DNA of 64,000 nucleotides, taken from contig JADNYJ010000024.1 of assembly GCA_015501075.1 (NCBI GenBank), positions 124,001 to 188,000 on the forward strand, read 5' to 3'. Of this stretch, positions 43,996 to 55,709 are shown one piece after another. This DNA comes from Gymnopilus junonius. Lineage: Eukaryota > Basidiomycota > Agaricomycetes > Agaricales > Galerinaceae. A program made the position numbers and the translations under genes. The notes beneath the pieces are model-generated. The model saw nothing but the letters and a program-made list of their open reading frames with translations. It was not told the origin of the DNA and did not search any database. The number at the start of each line of letters is the position of its first letter. The first letter of the stretch is position 1.

Positions 43996-46900
43996 TCAGG
44001 AATCGATTACTACACATCTATCGTAATTGCCTAAAAGCATGTTAGCATCGAGCGAAGGCAGACTTGATTCATAAACATACCGTTCTGATTGGCTCCCCAC
44101 CACTGCGGGAAGAGGTGCGATTTACCAGAGGCGCCGAAAACTGCAAAGGAAAGTATGAAGACCATAACCTACAACCATCATGAGTAATCAAACCACACGC
44201 AGTTATAGTGAACGACGTTACCTGAGTTCCTCCGTCTAGGGCAGCGGCAAGGATGTAATTATACTTGGTGAACCAGCGTGGGTAACGGGTTCGCAACCAC
44301 CATTGAGAAACCCAGGCAATTGAGAAGTAGGAGAGGATTGACGAGTTGATACCGACGCAGAGCCATCCAATGTAGTAACTATTGTGAAATACTTAGCCCA
44401 AAGGGATACGCAGCACCAATAACAGGGGCACGAACCAGATCACGGGTGTGTATAGGTAGTCGGCTCGTAGCCTGGGCCATAATTTGTGTAGGATCCAGAA
44501 AGGAACAGGTACGAGGAATCCAATCAAATATGCCCAAGCAACGAACTGGTATCGTTTTCCGATGGCGAACAGTTCGTGGCTTGATATCACGGACAATATA
44601 AGCATTTACAACGTATCAAAGGAAAGAAGGCATTACCTAAGACCTCCCCAAGCAATAGCTTGTGAGTTATATTGCTGAGGTTGCTGCCCTGACCAGATAT
44701 TCGTGCCTTCAACAGACAAAAGAATGTCCCTTTGATTGTCGATGATGGAATTCATCAGGACTTGACCAATTCATGAGTAACACACCATTGTTCATTATCG
44801 CATGAAACAGACGAACCAAAGTTTAATATACTGCCCAACAAGGTGCCAAAGATTTGAGCAGTGAAAGCGGCACGCGGAGGTAATTTTGTATCTATAGGAT
44901 CCCAAGGACATCAAAACCATGCGTATCCAGAAAATGGAAAGCAACCTACATTGAGCAATTTTGAGATCTTTCAGCAACAATTGAGCCTGGGTCACGGAGT
45001 CTAGAAAGGCGCATATAAGAACAGCATTACCACCTGTAGAACCATCAAGCTTACTATAACCAAACAGGACGAAGTACATGTTTGCCATCGGTTTGCCAGG
45101 ATGGATGAAGCCACCGATCATCTATCGGAAACAATTTGGTAAATTGACATGAATGAGTTAGGCAAGTTACTCCATACCTGGATAAATGGTTGAATGATAA
45201 ACTGCAGACCGGTAATAGCATACAGAGCGCCAAAGAAAACGATGGAGATCGTGGCAAGAAGGACACTGATAAGGAAACCCCACCTTTACATAGACGCGTT
45301 AATAAGATGAACTAGATTACTTGTGAGAATGCATTTCACCATGGCAGAGTGGAATTGGTCTTGTAAATAATTACAAGGGCCATGATCACGGATACAAGCA
45401 ATGTCACCCAGTACCAGCTGTTGGGAGCATCAGGATACTGTAGAGAAATTGATTAACAGATAGGAAAGGTGCGTTCTGTAATCCGCCATACCTTCAGCAT
45501 CTCACGGTAATGGGGGTCGAGATTTTCGTTGTCATATTCATCATCTCTATTGCCATCGTCTTGCCAGAATCTCCAGTTGAACTTTTTCCACGACTTGCGT
45601 AATTCAGCCGGGGTGAGCCACACCCAGGCACTCCTCAGGTCGTCACGATTCCAGATAAGCAGATGAGCGAATGTGGCACCCATTCCAAGGTTAGTCGTAA
45701 GCAACTGCACAACCCAGGTTCCAGCATAGAATGGCTAGGAAATTGAATGAGAAAAGATGATTTGAATAACGACAAAAATTACACAAAAACACCTACCAGT
45801 CCTTGCTGGGCAAGCAGTTCCGGGTCAACTTCAAGCTTGTCATTCAGGATGAGAAGCTGGTCATAAACAGTTCCATTTGCATAGAATAACTCTTGAGAAA
45901 GCTAAGAAAAAAATGCAAGCGAAAGATTATTGAACAGTGCGGAGTGCCTGTCAACCTAACGACTTACGAAGGCGAAACCCTTGGAGTCCCAGATATTATT
46001 GTAGTAAACGGCGACGAAAACGACCCTATTTGGCAGATGGAGAGAAGATTTGAGATACCAACGCGACTGAAATGGGAATCAAGCCATACATGCACAGGAT
46101 ATACCCAATCAAATTCGAGAACTGCGCACGCAATGGAATGGCCATAGGATTGTAACCTGCTATGGCTAAGTTTCAACCGCTCAAATGAATGATGGCCAAA
46201 CATTACCTCCAGAAATATACTGCCAGTCAAAACAGATAGACAGCAAACCAAGGCCTTCATTTCCATTAGACCCTCCGAAGATCCTCGTAAAGTCTGAAGA
46301 GGACTGGTTTGCAAGGCAGAAGATGGAAAAGCCTGTGAGCAAGGGAAGATCCATTCGGGGAAAAGTTCCCAGATGAAAATTCTGTCCACAAATGGATTAG
46401 TGAAATGGGATAATAGTTGCAGCGCTGTCATTACCCAAAGAATGCTATCCAGAACAGACGGAGTTTCTTCTGCGCTCCAGAGGCGTCTTTGAATAAAGCA
46501 TCGAACATGGAAACTAGAGGCAGGTTTGATGGGTACAACATCTTGGACGGGTAGAGAAGGACATCTAAGGGAGCATCAGCGGTCAGACGAATGATGTATA
46601 AAAAATAATTTGATATTACTTCTGAAAAGCCCTCCGATGCCGTAGCCCAAAAGTTGACTGGAAAACAACAAACTATGAAGAGGTCGATAAGAAATTGTCG
46701 CTTTAAAATGGTTAGCCAACATACAATATACTTGCTCCTGGGTTTGGGGTGATGTTATAGAAGAGACGCTGTACAGCGAGTACTTCCGTTCCAAGAGCCG
46801 AATTAGCAGCAGCACTGGCCATGATGACTATGAAGGCATTCTCCTTTTTGTTGAAGGGTTGCTGGGAGAATGTGTTAGAGAGAGTTAAGGAACGAACGGA

Positions 46901-47397
46901 TTGGACCTACAGGATTAAGGAAGCGGAAAAATCCACGACTAGGGATTGCAGTTTCCATCGCGATACCCAATACGTAAGAGATTATAGCCAAGAACATGGT
47001 GGACACTAAAACCGTTTGCTATACGTCTGTCAGGAGACGTCAAACAGGGAAAATAAATCGGAGGCTCACAGGTTTGAAGTAGTAAATCTGGGCTGGAAAA
47101 ACAGATAGATCTTGAGAAAGCCTCTAATGTCGAGAACGATTTTGTTGACTTACCAAGTACACCACCGAAAGTCGAAAGACCCAGGCCAATGATAAAAGCT
47201 CGGACAGTCCATGGATTTAGAGTCGGGTCGTCCTGGACAGTAATGACATGGGTAGCGATGTCTCGTTCACTCTCCAAAACACCAAAATTGCCGTCCTCCT
47301 CGTCCAACACTTCGACCTGCTTTAGGTCCTTCTTCTCATCGATAGAAACCTGCTTCTCGTAGTCAAGACTGGGTGGGGTACCAGGTTCTGCTGCCAT
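43996..47397 (-). CDS. OPT-family oligopeptide transporter
   Basis: Proton-coupled small peptide transporter of the fungal OPT family, plasma membrane. About 16 short exons were followed by eye from MAAEPGTPPSLDYEKQ (47397) to the stop at 43998-43996. Landmarks: NPWTVRAFIIGLGLSTFGGV, AIISYVLGIAMETAIPSRGF, NKKENAFIVIMASAAANSAL, LLFSSQLLGYGIGGLFR, YPSKMLYPSNLPLVSMFDAL, the family motif GLGLLSICFDWQYIS, YNPMAIPLRAQFSNLIGYIL, YYNNIWDSKGFAF, FIHPGKPMANMYFVLFGY, TKLPPRAAFTAQIFGTLLGS, SHELFAIGKRYQFVAWAYLI and a final FPQWWGANQNG. Around 14 hydrophobic segments. One apparent frame break at a C run (46343-46345, G on the plus strand), where one more C on the coding strand would give IFPLLTGFSIFCLANQSS. 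Otherwise intact. Confidence 0.93.
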
Positions 47398-49442
47398 GAC
47401 TTCGAAGAAAACCTAGAGTTCAAGGCAGGCACCCTGGAACTTGGAGACCCATGATTCAGCGAAAGACCTGCGTCTTATAGGACGATAAGCTGGCCGTATG
47501 GAAAATGTACCCGCCGCGAAGCACGCTTGAGGAGAATTCTAAGAATACTATCTTCATCCCATGCCTAAAATTAGAGGGACCACTGTGAAATGACAGAATA
47601 CACCATGAGGAGCACATTGCTGAAACGAAGACATTATTTTGGGGAAGTGAAAGGGGAAGAGGAGCCAGGATACATGCGCAGGCGGGCAAAGTTCCCGAGG
47701 GGCTGAAAGTTACAATTTTGTCTCACTCACACAAACAGATTCGAGCTCAACATCGTCAGTTTTGTCTGATGCCTTGAGCGCTACAGACCGGTCGCCAGAT
47801 CATATATGGAAGAGTCAAGAGCTATGAGGAAGCTACCTCATCGTTATAGTGATGGCCATGAGATTCAAAACCTTGGTCAAATATGTCGGAGTCCCATGAG
47901 GTCGAAAACAGTGCCGAGTCCCTCCAGGCCCCCTAGCTCCGAGATAAAGCAAGTCATCGTGGGGTAAAAAAAATTGAAAGGCCAAGACAGGTGCAATGCA
48001 CTAAGATATCCATAAGGTGAAGTCAAAAATTCGAATGCATGTACGGGCGCGGTGTAAACTTGGAATAAGAGCGAGTCTAGAGATAAAGTAGCTGTATTGA
48101 GGGAACCCCCTGCCCCTGTAGTAGTATCAATCAACCAGGGTATGTACTGGTGGCATGGACAGAGAATGGATTCTGCATTGAACTTGCAACTCACCAACTC
48201 TGCAGGGGTCAACTGGTCACACAATGCCTCTGATTGCCACAGACGCCACTCTCCACCGTCGGCTTTACGCTTCGTCAGGATTCAGTGCAGTCGTGTTCAA
48301 TGTGCAACCATAGATAACCGTGGTGCCCGAGATAACGCTTCCTTCGGGAACGGGACGGCTTGCAAGTAGTCAGATTAAAACATTCTCAATTTAGACAAAT
48401 CGCGGCACGGCTTGTCGTCGGGGTGAATTGCAACACTCTAGAGCCCTGTATTTAGCCTGTATTAGCCTGTATGTAGAACACTGATGACGCTACAAATTTT
48501 GCCTGACGTATGTTGAAATGTCGTCTCACCAACTCATGATTTTTTGCCTGAACAAATTCATCATGATGCAAGGCGCGCCGCCCGATTTTAAGGATTGGCA
48601 CTGTCCGAAAGTCGGTTGACGCCTGATGAACCGACGAGCTGCGCTGAGCCATCAAAACATATAAATCCGGGGAACAATGGGACGGGAAGGTTCCCGTGCA
48701 AGTCCCATAATCGTGGAAGGGTCCTGCGTATGACTCGGTGAAAAGACAATAAGAAAGGTACATAAGGTAAGCGGCGTGGCCATATTTAGCAAAAACGTGA
48801 CTGTTGATCGACGTGAACTGGCTCGCCTTCTAAATAGGCACCTCTCCTTCGAGCATTAGATGGTCCAAAACGTAGAAGACAATAAGAAAAATTGCGGCTC
48901 GCAAGATGTCTCTAATTTCCCCGACCATTTGCTGCTCTTACCCAGTGCTCTCATCTTTCTTCAGTTTCCACTTGTTTCCCTTCGATATCTCTTTCTTCGC
49001 TCTCCTCCACAGTCAGAAAGATCACTTCAAGGCTGTAAGCGCAGACCTTTCTAGAGCAAGGTAAGCATCAAATTTCATTCTAAAGTATCTCATACGATGG
49101 ATCCTCTTTGCGATAGGGGAATCATCGTTTCGTCTTGCTAACGACCTTGCCATCCTACGCCTATGCAAGATGTTGTTAGCTGAATTTGTGGGTCGCAATC
49201 TTTGACAAACGTCCAAGAAGTGACTAACTTACGCCCTCCAGGGCACTAATCATGGGCCAGATACCGGTTTGCCTTCAGATGCAAGTTCTGAGCTATAGGT
49301 TCTCTTATTGAAACTAACTGAGGAATCCAACTAGCAATATAAGAGGGCTGTCCTTCGTGCACCACCCTCCTGTTTCTCGGTAGAATTTCTCAATCCCTCA
49401 AAGTCAAGTGAGTATATGAGCCACACGTGATTGCCTGGTCCT
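47398..49442. other. Gene-poor 2-kb region upstream of OPT and PX-PB1 genes
   Basis: Divergent upstream region. A 115-codon minus frame (48224-47877) has no recognisable motif. The missing 5' exons of the PX-PB1 gene probably lie in the right-hand kilobase but could not be placed. A short direct repeat (TAGCCTGTAT) occurs near 48450-48472. Confidence 0.5.
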
Positions 49443-49459
49443 AATGGCATTTCTTACAG

Positions 49460-51448
49460 GAGGAAGCTATAATCATGGCATGCGCATCACGCCTGTCATG
49501 ACTGACGACAGTGCATCTCTTTCCTCCCGTTCCTCTCGTGGAAGTCAAACCGAATATGAAGTCTGGCGTAGATGGGAAGATTGTCTTTGGCTTCAAGAAA
49601 CTTTGGAGTCTGAATATGGGCGAGCTGCTCGTGAAAAGAAAGTTCGCCTCCAGCAAGGAAAAGGCGTCAAGAATTTCAATGGCATCTACAAAACCGATAT
49701 GGCCTCGTCCTGGGAATCCCTTCCTCCAGGCCCAGACCCTAATTCAGTTGCTCAGGACATTCATCAGCATTTGCCAAAGCTCAGCAAGAAAGGAACGCTT
49801 TTCAGAGCCAGTCAGTCCACTATCGAGAATCGACAGAAAGAATTTCGCAATCTCGTAGAAACATTATTTTCAGATAGTATGCCCGCTCTGATCCAGGAGA
49901 TTCGTGCCAGTAACATCGTCACGGATTTTTTTGGCCTCTGGAGGAGAGATTTCGACCTTCTTGAGAGCTCCGAGAAAGGCAGACGCAATTCCCTCACAAC
50001 AAGCGTCTTTACTTCATACTTCTCCGAATCCAGTCCGGCTCTGACAAGCAAGTCACCAGAGCGCAGTTTACGATCCTTACCCAATTCTCCTGCCAAGCAT
50101 CCCTCGAGACAGCGCACTTCCTCGGAACGCTGCCGCTCTCCATCTCAATCCACTAGCGACGTATCCGAAGTATCTCGTTATCCGGCATCCAGCAGGACTA
50201 GTACTCACAGTACTGCGACAAATGCAACCCATAAGCCTCGCCGCCGTGCACTTTCTGTGACATCCTCCGACTCGTCTTCGACCCACTCTGATGGAAGCTC
50301 AGACAGTGGTTGGACAAGTTCAACAACTCCAGCTATCGTCGAAGACGTGCCAATTGTATTTGGGCACAACCCCAGCAAGAAAACGACAGGCCGAGCTCCA
50401 TCTTAGAAGTTTTACCAGAGGAGCGAGAATTGCTGGCGAAATCGTCGGACGGTCACCTTGCGGTCCCCATTCAAAGAAGGTCAAGAGCCTCGACAGTTGA
50501 GCGAAAGGCTAACCGAAGCTGCCAGATTGTGGGATTGCCTCCCGATCGACAGAGTACACCGGGTAAAGTGCCTCCAAAATTATTCATCTTCCTGTCTAAC
50601 AAAGGGTTCCAGATCAACGCAGGGAATCATGGCAAACAGTTTCATCACTAGACTCGAATGTCAACGTCCTGTTAGAAGGACTCGAAATAAGTCTACCTCA
50701 TCCCATCAAAGAGGGGAAATTCCGAGCCTCTATCGCCAGTATCTCAACATTTATGACAACTGACTCTGCGGAAGCAGTCATTCCTCAAGCGTCCTCCAAA
50801 GATAGACAATCCACTCAATCCCGACTTCGTATTTCTACTCCCTTGTCTATTTCGGATTTCTCGATTTATACCGATGCGGATGACGACTGCAACTCTATTA
50901 TAGACGCATTCCCGCGCCCTGTTTCCTACATGCCTCAGATGTCGGTCAATCGACTGGGTACCCTTTTAGTCAATCAAGATGCCGATCTACCGTCTAGTCC
51001 TGAATCTACCCGAACCTCTTCTGACCCTCCCCCTTCACCCACAAACACAGTGTCGACGTCCATCAGCATCTCTACAACTGCAGCGTCTATCTCTACTATG
51101 GCCACTTCAGACTCGTCGCCAGGCTCACTTGCCATCAAAGCCGCTCTTGGTTCGTCCATTATAATGCTCCGCGTTCCCCGAGAGATATCTCTATCCGACG
51201 TTCGGCAACGACTCTACAACAAATTTGTTGGACAGGAAGGTATTCCGTTGTCGCAATCTTTTTCTGTTGCCTTCATGTTGTCCGCTTCTCAATCATCGCC
51301 TGAGAAGCAACGCTCACGCTCCGCCTCTGTCTCCTCGTTCGATAAGCAGGAGTTGGTCTTCGTTGACAGCGATTCGGAGTGGCATAGTCTTGTCTCAAGT
51401 TCGCCAAGTAGCAAAATCAGCTTGCGCATTTTTGATTCTTCGCATTGA
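49460..51448 (+). CDS. PX and PB1 domain protein (5' exon missing, two frame breaks)
   Basis: The exon opens after an acceptor at 49458-49459 inside a PX domain (GGSYNHGMRITPVMTDD, EYEVWRRWEDCLWLQETLES, STIENRQKEFRNLVETLFSD), which binds phosphoinositides on endosomal or plasma membranes. A long Ser-rich linker follows. The C-terminal about 100 residues are a PB1 domain (IKAALGSSIIMLRVPREISL, VRQRLYNKFVGQEGIPLSQS, ELVFVDSDSEWHSLVSS, KISLRIFDSSH), a heterodimerisation fold. Frame breaks: at CCCC 50370-50373, where one more C gives HNPQQENDRPSSILEV, and at a G run near 50562 or 50605. Both need one added base. The domain order resembles the C-terminal half of the polarity scaffold Bem1, but no SH3 domains were found. 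The upstream start is unresolved. Confidence 0.78.
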
Positions 51449-52631
51449 TTTGACAATGACTGTGCCCAATCTTACATTACTCGATCCATTTAGCTATTTT
51501 CGACATCTTTATTCTTTTTCGTAAACCCATCTAATTTGGGCCTTCTGCATGCCTTTTTCGGACCGTTCACCCACTCTACCTTCACCAAATTACTGACATT
51601 GGTTATTTGGTCTGCGTCGCATCGGCGTTTTGTCACTACCTTTATTGCTTAAATCAATGGAATATCAGCGACTTCCCGCGTTTTTCAAAACATGCCTAGA
51701 ATTTCTTAGTATGCAGAGCCTCCTAATCTCAAATGTGTGTGGCGCAATCTCTTAAATCAGTATCACATGCCGACTGAGACCTTCCGATCCTCACGCCCTG
51801 ACAGTTATATCTGTGCAGATACAACTATAGCCGTATATGTGTATGATGTGCTGATTAATTTCCCAAACTAATAAGGGAATTAATCTTTCCGTCTTGCAGT
51901 CGGAGTCGCATCTTTACAGTGAATCCAAATTGACACTGCTATCTGGTTTCCAGTCGCCTTTCAAAACGTACCTGCCATACTGTCTTTCTGTCTGGTAAAA
52001 TGGTCGTTGAATTGTTGTGAATAGTGAATGGTCACTGAGGGTTGTGAGTCCATAGCCATACAGTTGAGTAAAACTACCAGTGATGACGCAGACTTGTCTA
52101 CGATTATTGTTCTGAAGGTCCTTACTTGGCTGGAAGCTCAATGAACAACACTGTCCATTTGCGTCTGCTTTGTGTTGAATCATTGGAAGCCCTCCTTTCG
52201 GCGCCACCAGTGGGCTTTCAGCGTCACACTGTGCCTTCGAAGAGCCCGTAGCCAACGAAACGAGCATTATGAAACCATTTTGCGCTTCAGAGGATTTTCT
52301 TCGAGTTTTTCTACAAAGCCCTATAGCACCTCATTCAGAAATGGATTTGATCAACCTCGACGATATTTTGGTATTAGACAGGGAAATTTTTTCATTCTTT
52401 GATATGCGTTCCAACCTCCAGGACGACAACCTTCCCTGTGGCAAGTATATTTCATTCTTAATTCAATAAAATATCTAATGCTTGTTCCAGAGACGCTACC
52501 CTCAAGACCAGGGTCGACTCTTCTAGAACGCTCTGATATGGTTTTTTCGTGTATTATCGGCCAGCACTGCGCTTTTCCCTTGAGAACAATGTCCCTTGAC
52601 CACAGAGCCCGCAAATATCATATGTATCGAT
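51449..52631. other. Intergenic; possible 5' part of a relic gene
   Basis: Mostly non-coding. Between 52269 and 52620 the plus strand has two frames (opening MKPFCASEDFLRVFLQSPIA, then after a possible intron ETLPSRPGSTLLERSDM) that could belong to the PB1-containing relic downstream, but they resemble no known family. Confidence 0.4.
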
Positions 52632-52937
52632 ATCAAAGCTGCTCACAACGCTTACGATCATTATGCCCCGAGTGCCTCGTGATATTCGATTCGCTGATCT
52701 CAAATTGCGTCTCTACGAAAGTTTGTCAAGCAGGAAAACGCCCTCCTCTTTAGTTCCTTTTCGATCGTTCTGCTCTTCATCCGAAGCCTGACCCAGCACA
52801 ACAAAGAGAATATCGACCAATGTCATTAACAAACCGCACTGAAATGCGATTCATCGATAGAGAAGCGGACTGGAGACGTCACTGCGACCAATGATGGAAG
52901 GAAAATCACGTTACGCATTCTGGATACTCACCCCTGA
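52632..52937 (+). pseudogene. Degenerate PB1-domain copy related to the PX-PB1 gene
   Basis: Fragments line up in order with the PB1 domain encoded at 51140-51448: IKAAHN (parent IKAALG), TIIMPRVPRDIRFADLKLRL (parent SIIMLRVPREISLSDVRQRL), FSIVLLF (FSVAFML), MRFIDREADW (LVFVDSDSEW) and GRKITLRILDTHP before a stop (SKISLRIFDSSH). The pieces lie in at least two reading frames and include an internal stop. Likely an old partial tandem duplication of the 3' end of the PX-PB1 gene. Confidence 0.65.
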
Positions 52938-53299
52938 TAGCTTGCACTTCAAATAATTTACGTATGCCACGGACCTATCCTATTTACTTATCCCCTGCAA
53001 TTCCAACTGTCACAGCTCTCGTTCTTCGGACTAGAGGCTAATGTATCTCTTAAAAACAACCATTAACCCATACTGCCTGTAAAGAATATCGAAGGATTCG
53101 ATGATAGACACAATGAAGATGGAGTATGTTTCTCTGTTATCCCAGAGCATTGTCAGCAACGTTTCATCGCCCCGAGATCTGTGCTGACATGGGTCAACCT
53201 GACGGAAATGGAGCTGGGGATGAGGCCTTCGAACATCAGATTGTTGGTAATAAATCTAGAAATACAGAGTCAAGACACATTGGCGAAGGGCAAAGCGAT
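52938..53299. other. Convergent intergenic region
   Basis: About 360 bp between the PB1 relic and the 3' end of the Arp10 gene. Nothing recognised. Confidence 0.5.
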
Positions 53300-55298
53300 T
53301 TACGCTGAGGCTTGAGAGTGGGCATTAGCAGAAGGTGCTCCGACTGGTAGAGGTGACCTAGTCCAGTCCGGAAGAATGCTGCGAGGAGGGGTCTTGACAT
53401 CCGTAGACAAATCCATGCTATCATCAGCATTACGACTTGGATCATCATCCCACTTGTCGCGCGCCACTTCCACGCCCCCTGTCTTGAGAGATCTGTAATA
53501 GACGTGATAGTTGGCCGATGAATAAACACCAATTTCAGTCAGTAAAGGAATTCTTACCCAGCCAAGGAGCCTCCCACCCAGGCAAGAGTAGCAGGAGAGA
53601 ACGCCGGAGCCTTTCCAGCATTCGCACCAGCCCGTTCAGAGGCCGGGAGTGGAGGAGATGGATTATTGAGTATGGAAATGTGAGGAAGAAGAGGTCTCAG
53701 GGAGCCGTATTTATCATATGGTGGTAGCGCAGGCCTCCCTGGGCTCGTTAGGTACCTAGATGAAGCCGACGGAGGATTGAGAGCTAACACTATTTCTGCG
53801 TGTAGTCGTGGAATAAATCCTGGAAGCATGGCTGTACCACCGGAAACGAGAATGGAGGATACCAGTGTCTTACGAAGGTCGCGAGGAACCTGTAAATTCT
53901 TGAGCACTTTGTATTCAGGATTAGGTAGCAACATACCCTCAACAGAGCATCAAGAATAGTTTCAGCTAGACTACTTTCATCAACATCTCCGCCTTCAAAT
54001 AAAACCTCCGCTGCACGTTCCCGTATCCATCCGGGAATGATTAAAGTGCCTCTTCCGGTGCCTGTCTGCTGTGAGGGAGGGGGCATCACTCGCATCTGAA
54101 TGTCAGTGGCAGTGGAATGTCGCTTATATAGGCTTGCCAATGCCTGTAGATGCACTTCTCCAAGAGGTTTTTCATTTGTGGGAGTGCTGGGGGGAGGAGT
54201 ATTTTGTGTGGGGGTGCCTGATCTAGGTGTACTTGTTGTATTGGAGATGCTAGATGATTCTGAACCACTCTCGCTTGGAGGAATATCCATTTCCGAGTCT
54301 TCTTCTACGGAAGTCTCTCCTTTGCGTGGCTCGGAGAAAGAGCCAAGGACATTTCCAACAAAGCAACAGCGAGCCTTAATTTCTTCAATAACGGAGTCCG
54401 TAAGGATCTCTTGGGGAACACGGGTGGAGCGATTTGCAGCGGAACGCTAACTGCAGCACTCAATGATGCAGGTGGTGGCAAATAAGTCGCGAACATGAGG
54501 AGTAAAGCACGGATGTGGGATGTTAATCTCGCCCCGGCAATGGGAGTCGTTTGGATTTGTGGAAACATGGGTCGTGCGGCGAATATCTAAAGGGATTCTT
54601 TAAGCATATAAGAAGTCTGCGAAAGGTATTTAACTCACAGGAAGAGCAACCGATTCCAGATGGCCACAATCTATAACTAGGCCAGTGATGCGTCCAGCAG
54701 CAAACAGCGATAATAAATGGCTACACGCAAAGGAAACAGATGGCACCTACACGTCATGAATAAACAGATAAGCCGAGGACATTTATACGCACTTGATTTT
54801 CAAATAGAATTTGTGCAATCATGTCTTTAATATACAGAGGAAGCAAGGGATGTTCCACTAGTATGACTTTCCGGGCTTTCGGGTCTGCTAGAAGTGAGCT
54901 TTGTTGGTTTATGAATAAGTTACGAAACGGGACAACTGTGTAACCCACTCATGGAAAACAGACCGCAGACATTTTTTAAGGCGAGCCTCTAGCATTCTAT
55001 CTTCCTCTGCACTCTCAGTTGGGTTCATAGGGCGAGTAAGCTTCCAAAAGGGAGGCCCATTTGGAACATCGGTATAAAAGACATCTCGTGGTCTACCCTC
55101 ACCACTGAATCCTACTTTCCATATTCGTGAGCCCGGATCGATTACAACTCTGTCTTCGGATCCGTATAATGAATGTCGTCTTGTGGTTGCGTAGTGAGGT
55201 GAAGCCTGGACAGTATTGCTTCCTGTAACGCGTGCAGTTGCTGGAGTTGTGGGGTTGAACATAGTCTTGCCTTTAGGTGTCGCGGGCGTCGTTGACAT
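53300..55298 (-). CDS. ARP10: Actin-related protein 10 (dynactin pointed-end subunit)
   Basis: Actin-fold protein of the Arp10 group, which caps the pointed end of the dynactin mini-filament and supports dynein-driven nuclear and vesicle movement. The N-terminus carries DRVVIDPGSRIWKVGFSGEG after a 45-residue low-complexity lead. Later exons read SLLADPKARKVILVEHPLLP, CSHLLSLFAAGRITGLVIDC, IAGARLTSHIRALLLMFATY, then a long acidic Ser/Pro/Thr insert, SILVSGGTAMLPGFIPRLHA (the actin phosphate-2 type loop) and ATLAWVGGSLAG. The frame breaks once at 54441-54442 (GG on plus), where one added C on the coding strand gives SVPAANRSTRVPQEIL. The last exon ends at TAA 53302-53300. At least six exons. 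The sequence is divergent from conventional actin, as expected for Arp10. Confidence 0.87.
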
Positions 55299-55709
55299 CG
55301 TTGTATTATAAGGAGGAGCCTAAGAGACTTTGAGGCTAGGTTGAAAACACGATAAGAGAAGAAAGATGGAAGGGTAAGCATCTATTTCGAGCGATTGGTC
55401 GTTGACAAACAACGCGACAACAATCGAATCTGCAGTACTTAGAGTCTCAAGAAGGTCTCTTTATCAATCCAGCTACTGAACCTGGTCAAACCTAAAATAA
55501 GGAGACTACTAGACTGGGAAGCTAATGAAGAAATTTGAGGTCTTTGGCAGTGGTCCAAATTACAACCGCGACGACCGTAACTTCCTTAGGAACTGGAGAA
55601 TCCTGCTTGCAAGTTAGAATGAAATGATGCAGAGATAACCATTGCCTCAACAGGAGATGCTAATGTATTTTCTACGTGAATTTCTAAATCAGTATAAGTT
55701 AAATTTCAC
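55299..55709. other. Intergenic, Arp10 promoter side
   Basis: About 410 bp between the carrier gene 3' end and the Arp10 start. Nothing recognised. Confidence 0.55.

Noticed and set aside
47877..48224. 115-codon minus-strand frame upstream of the OPT gene
   Set aside because: No recognisable motif, and no family resemblance or intron logic; likely chance.
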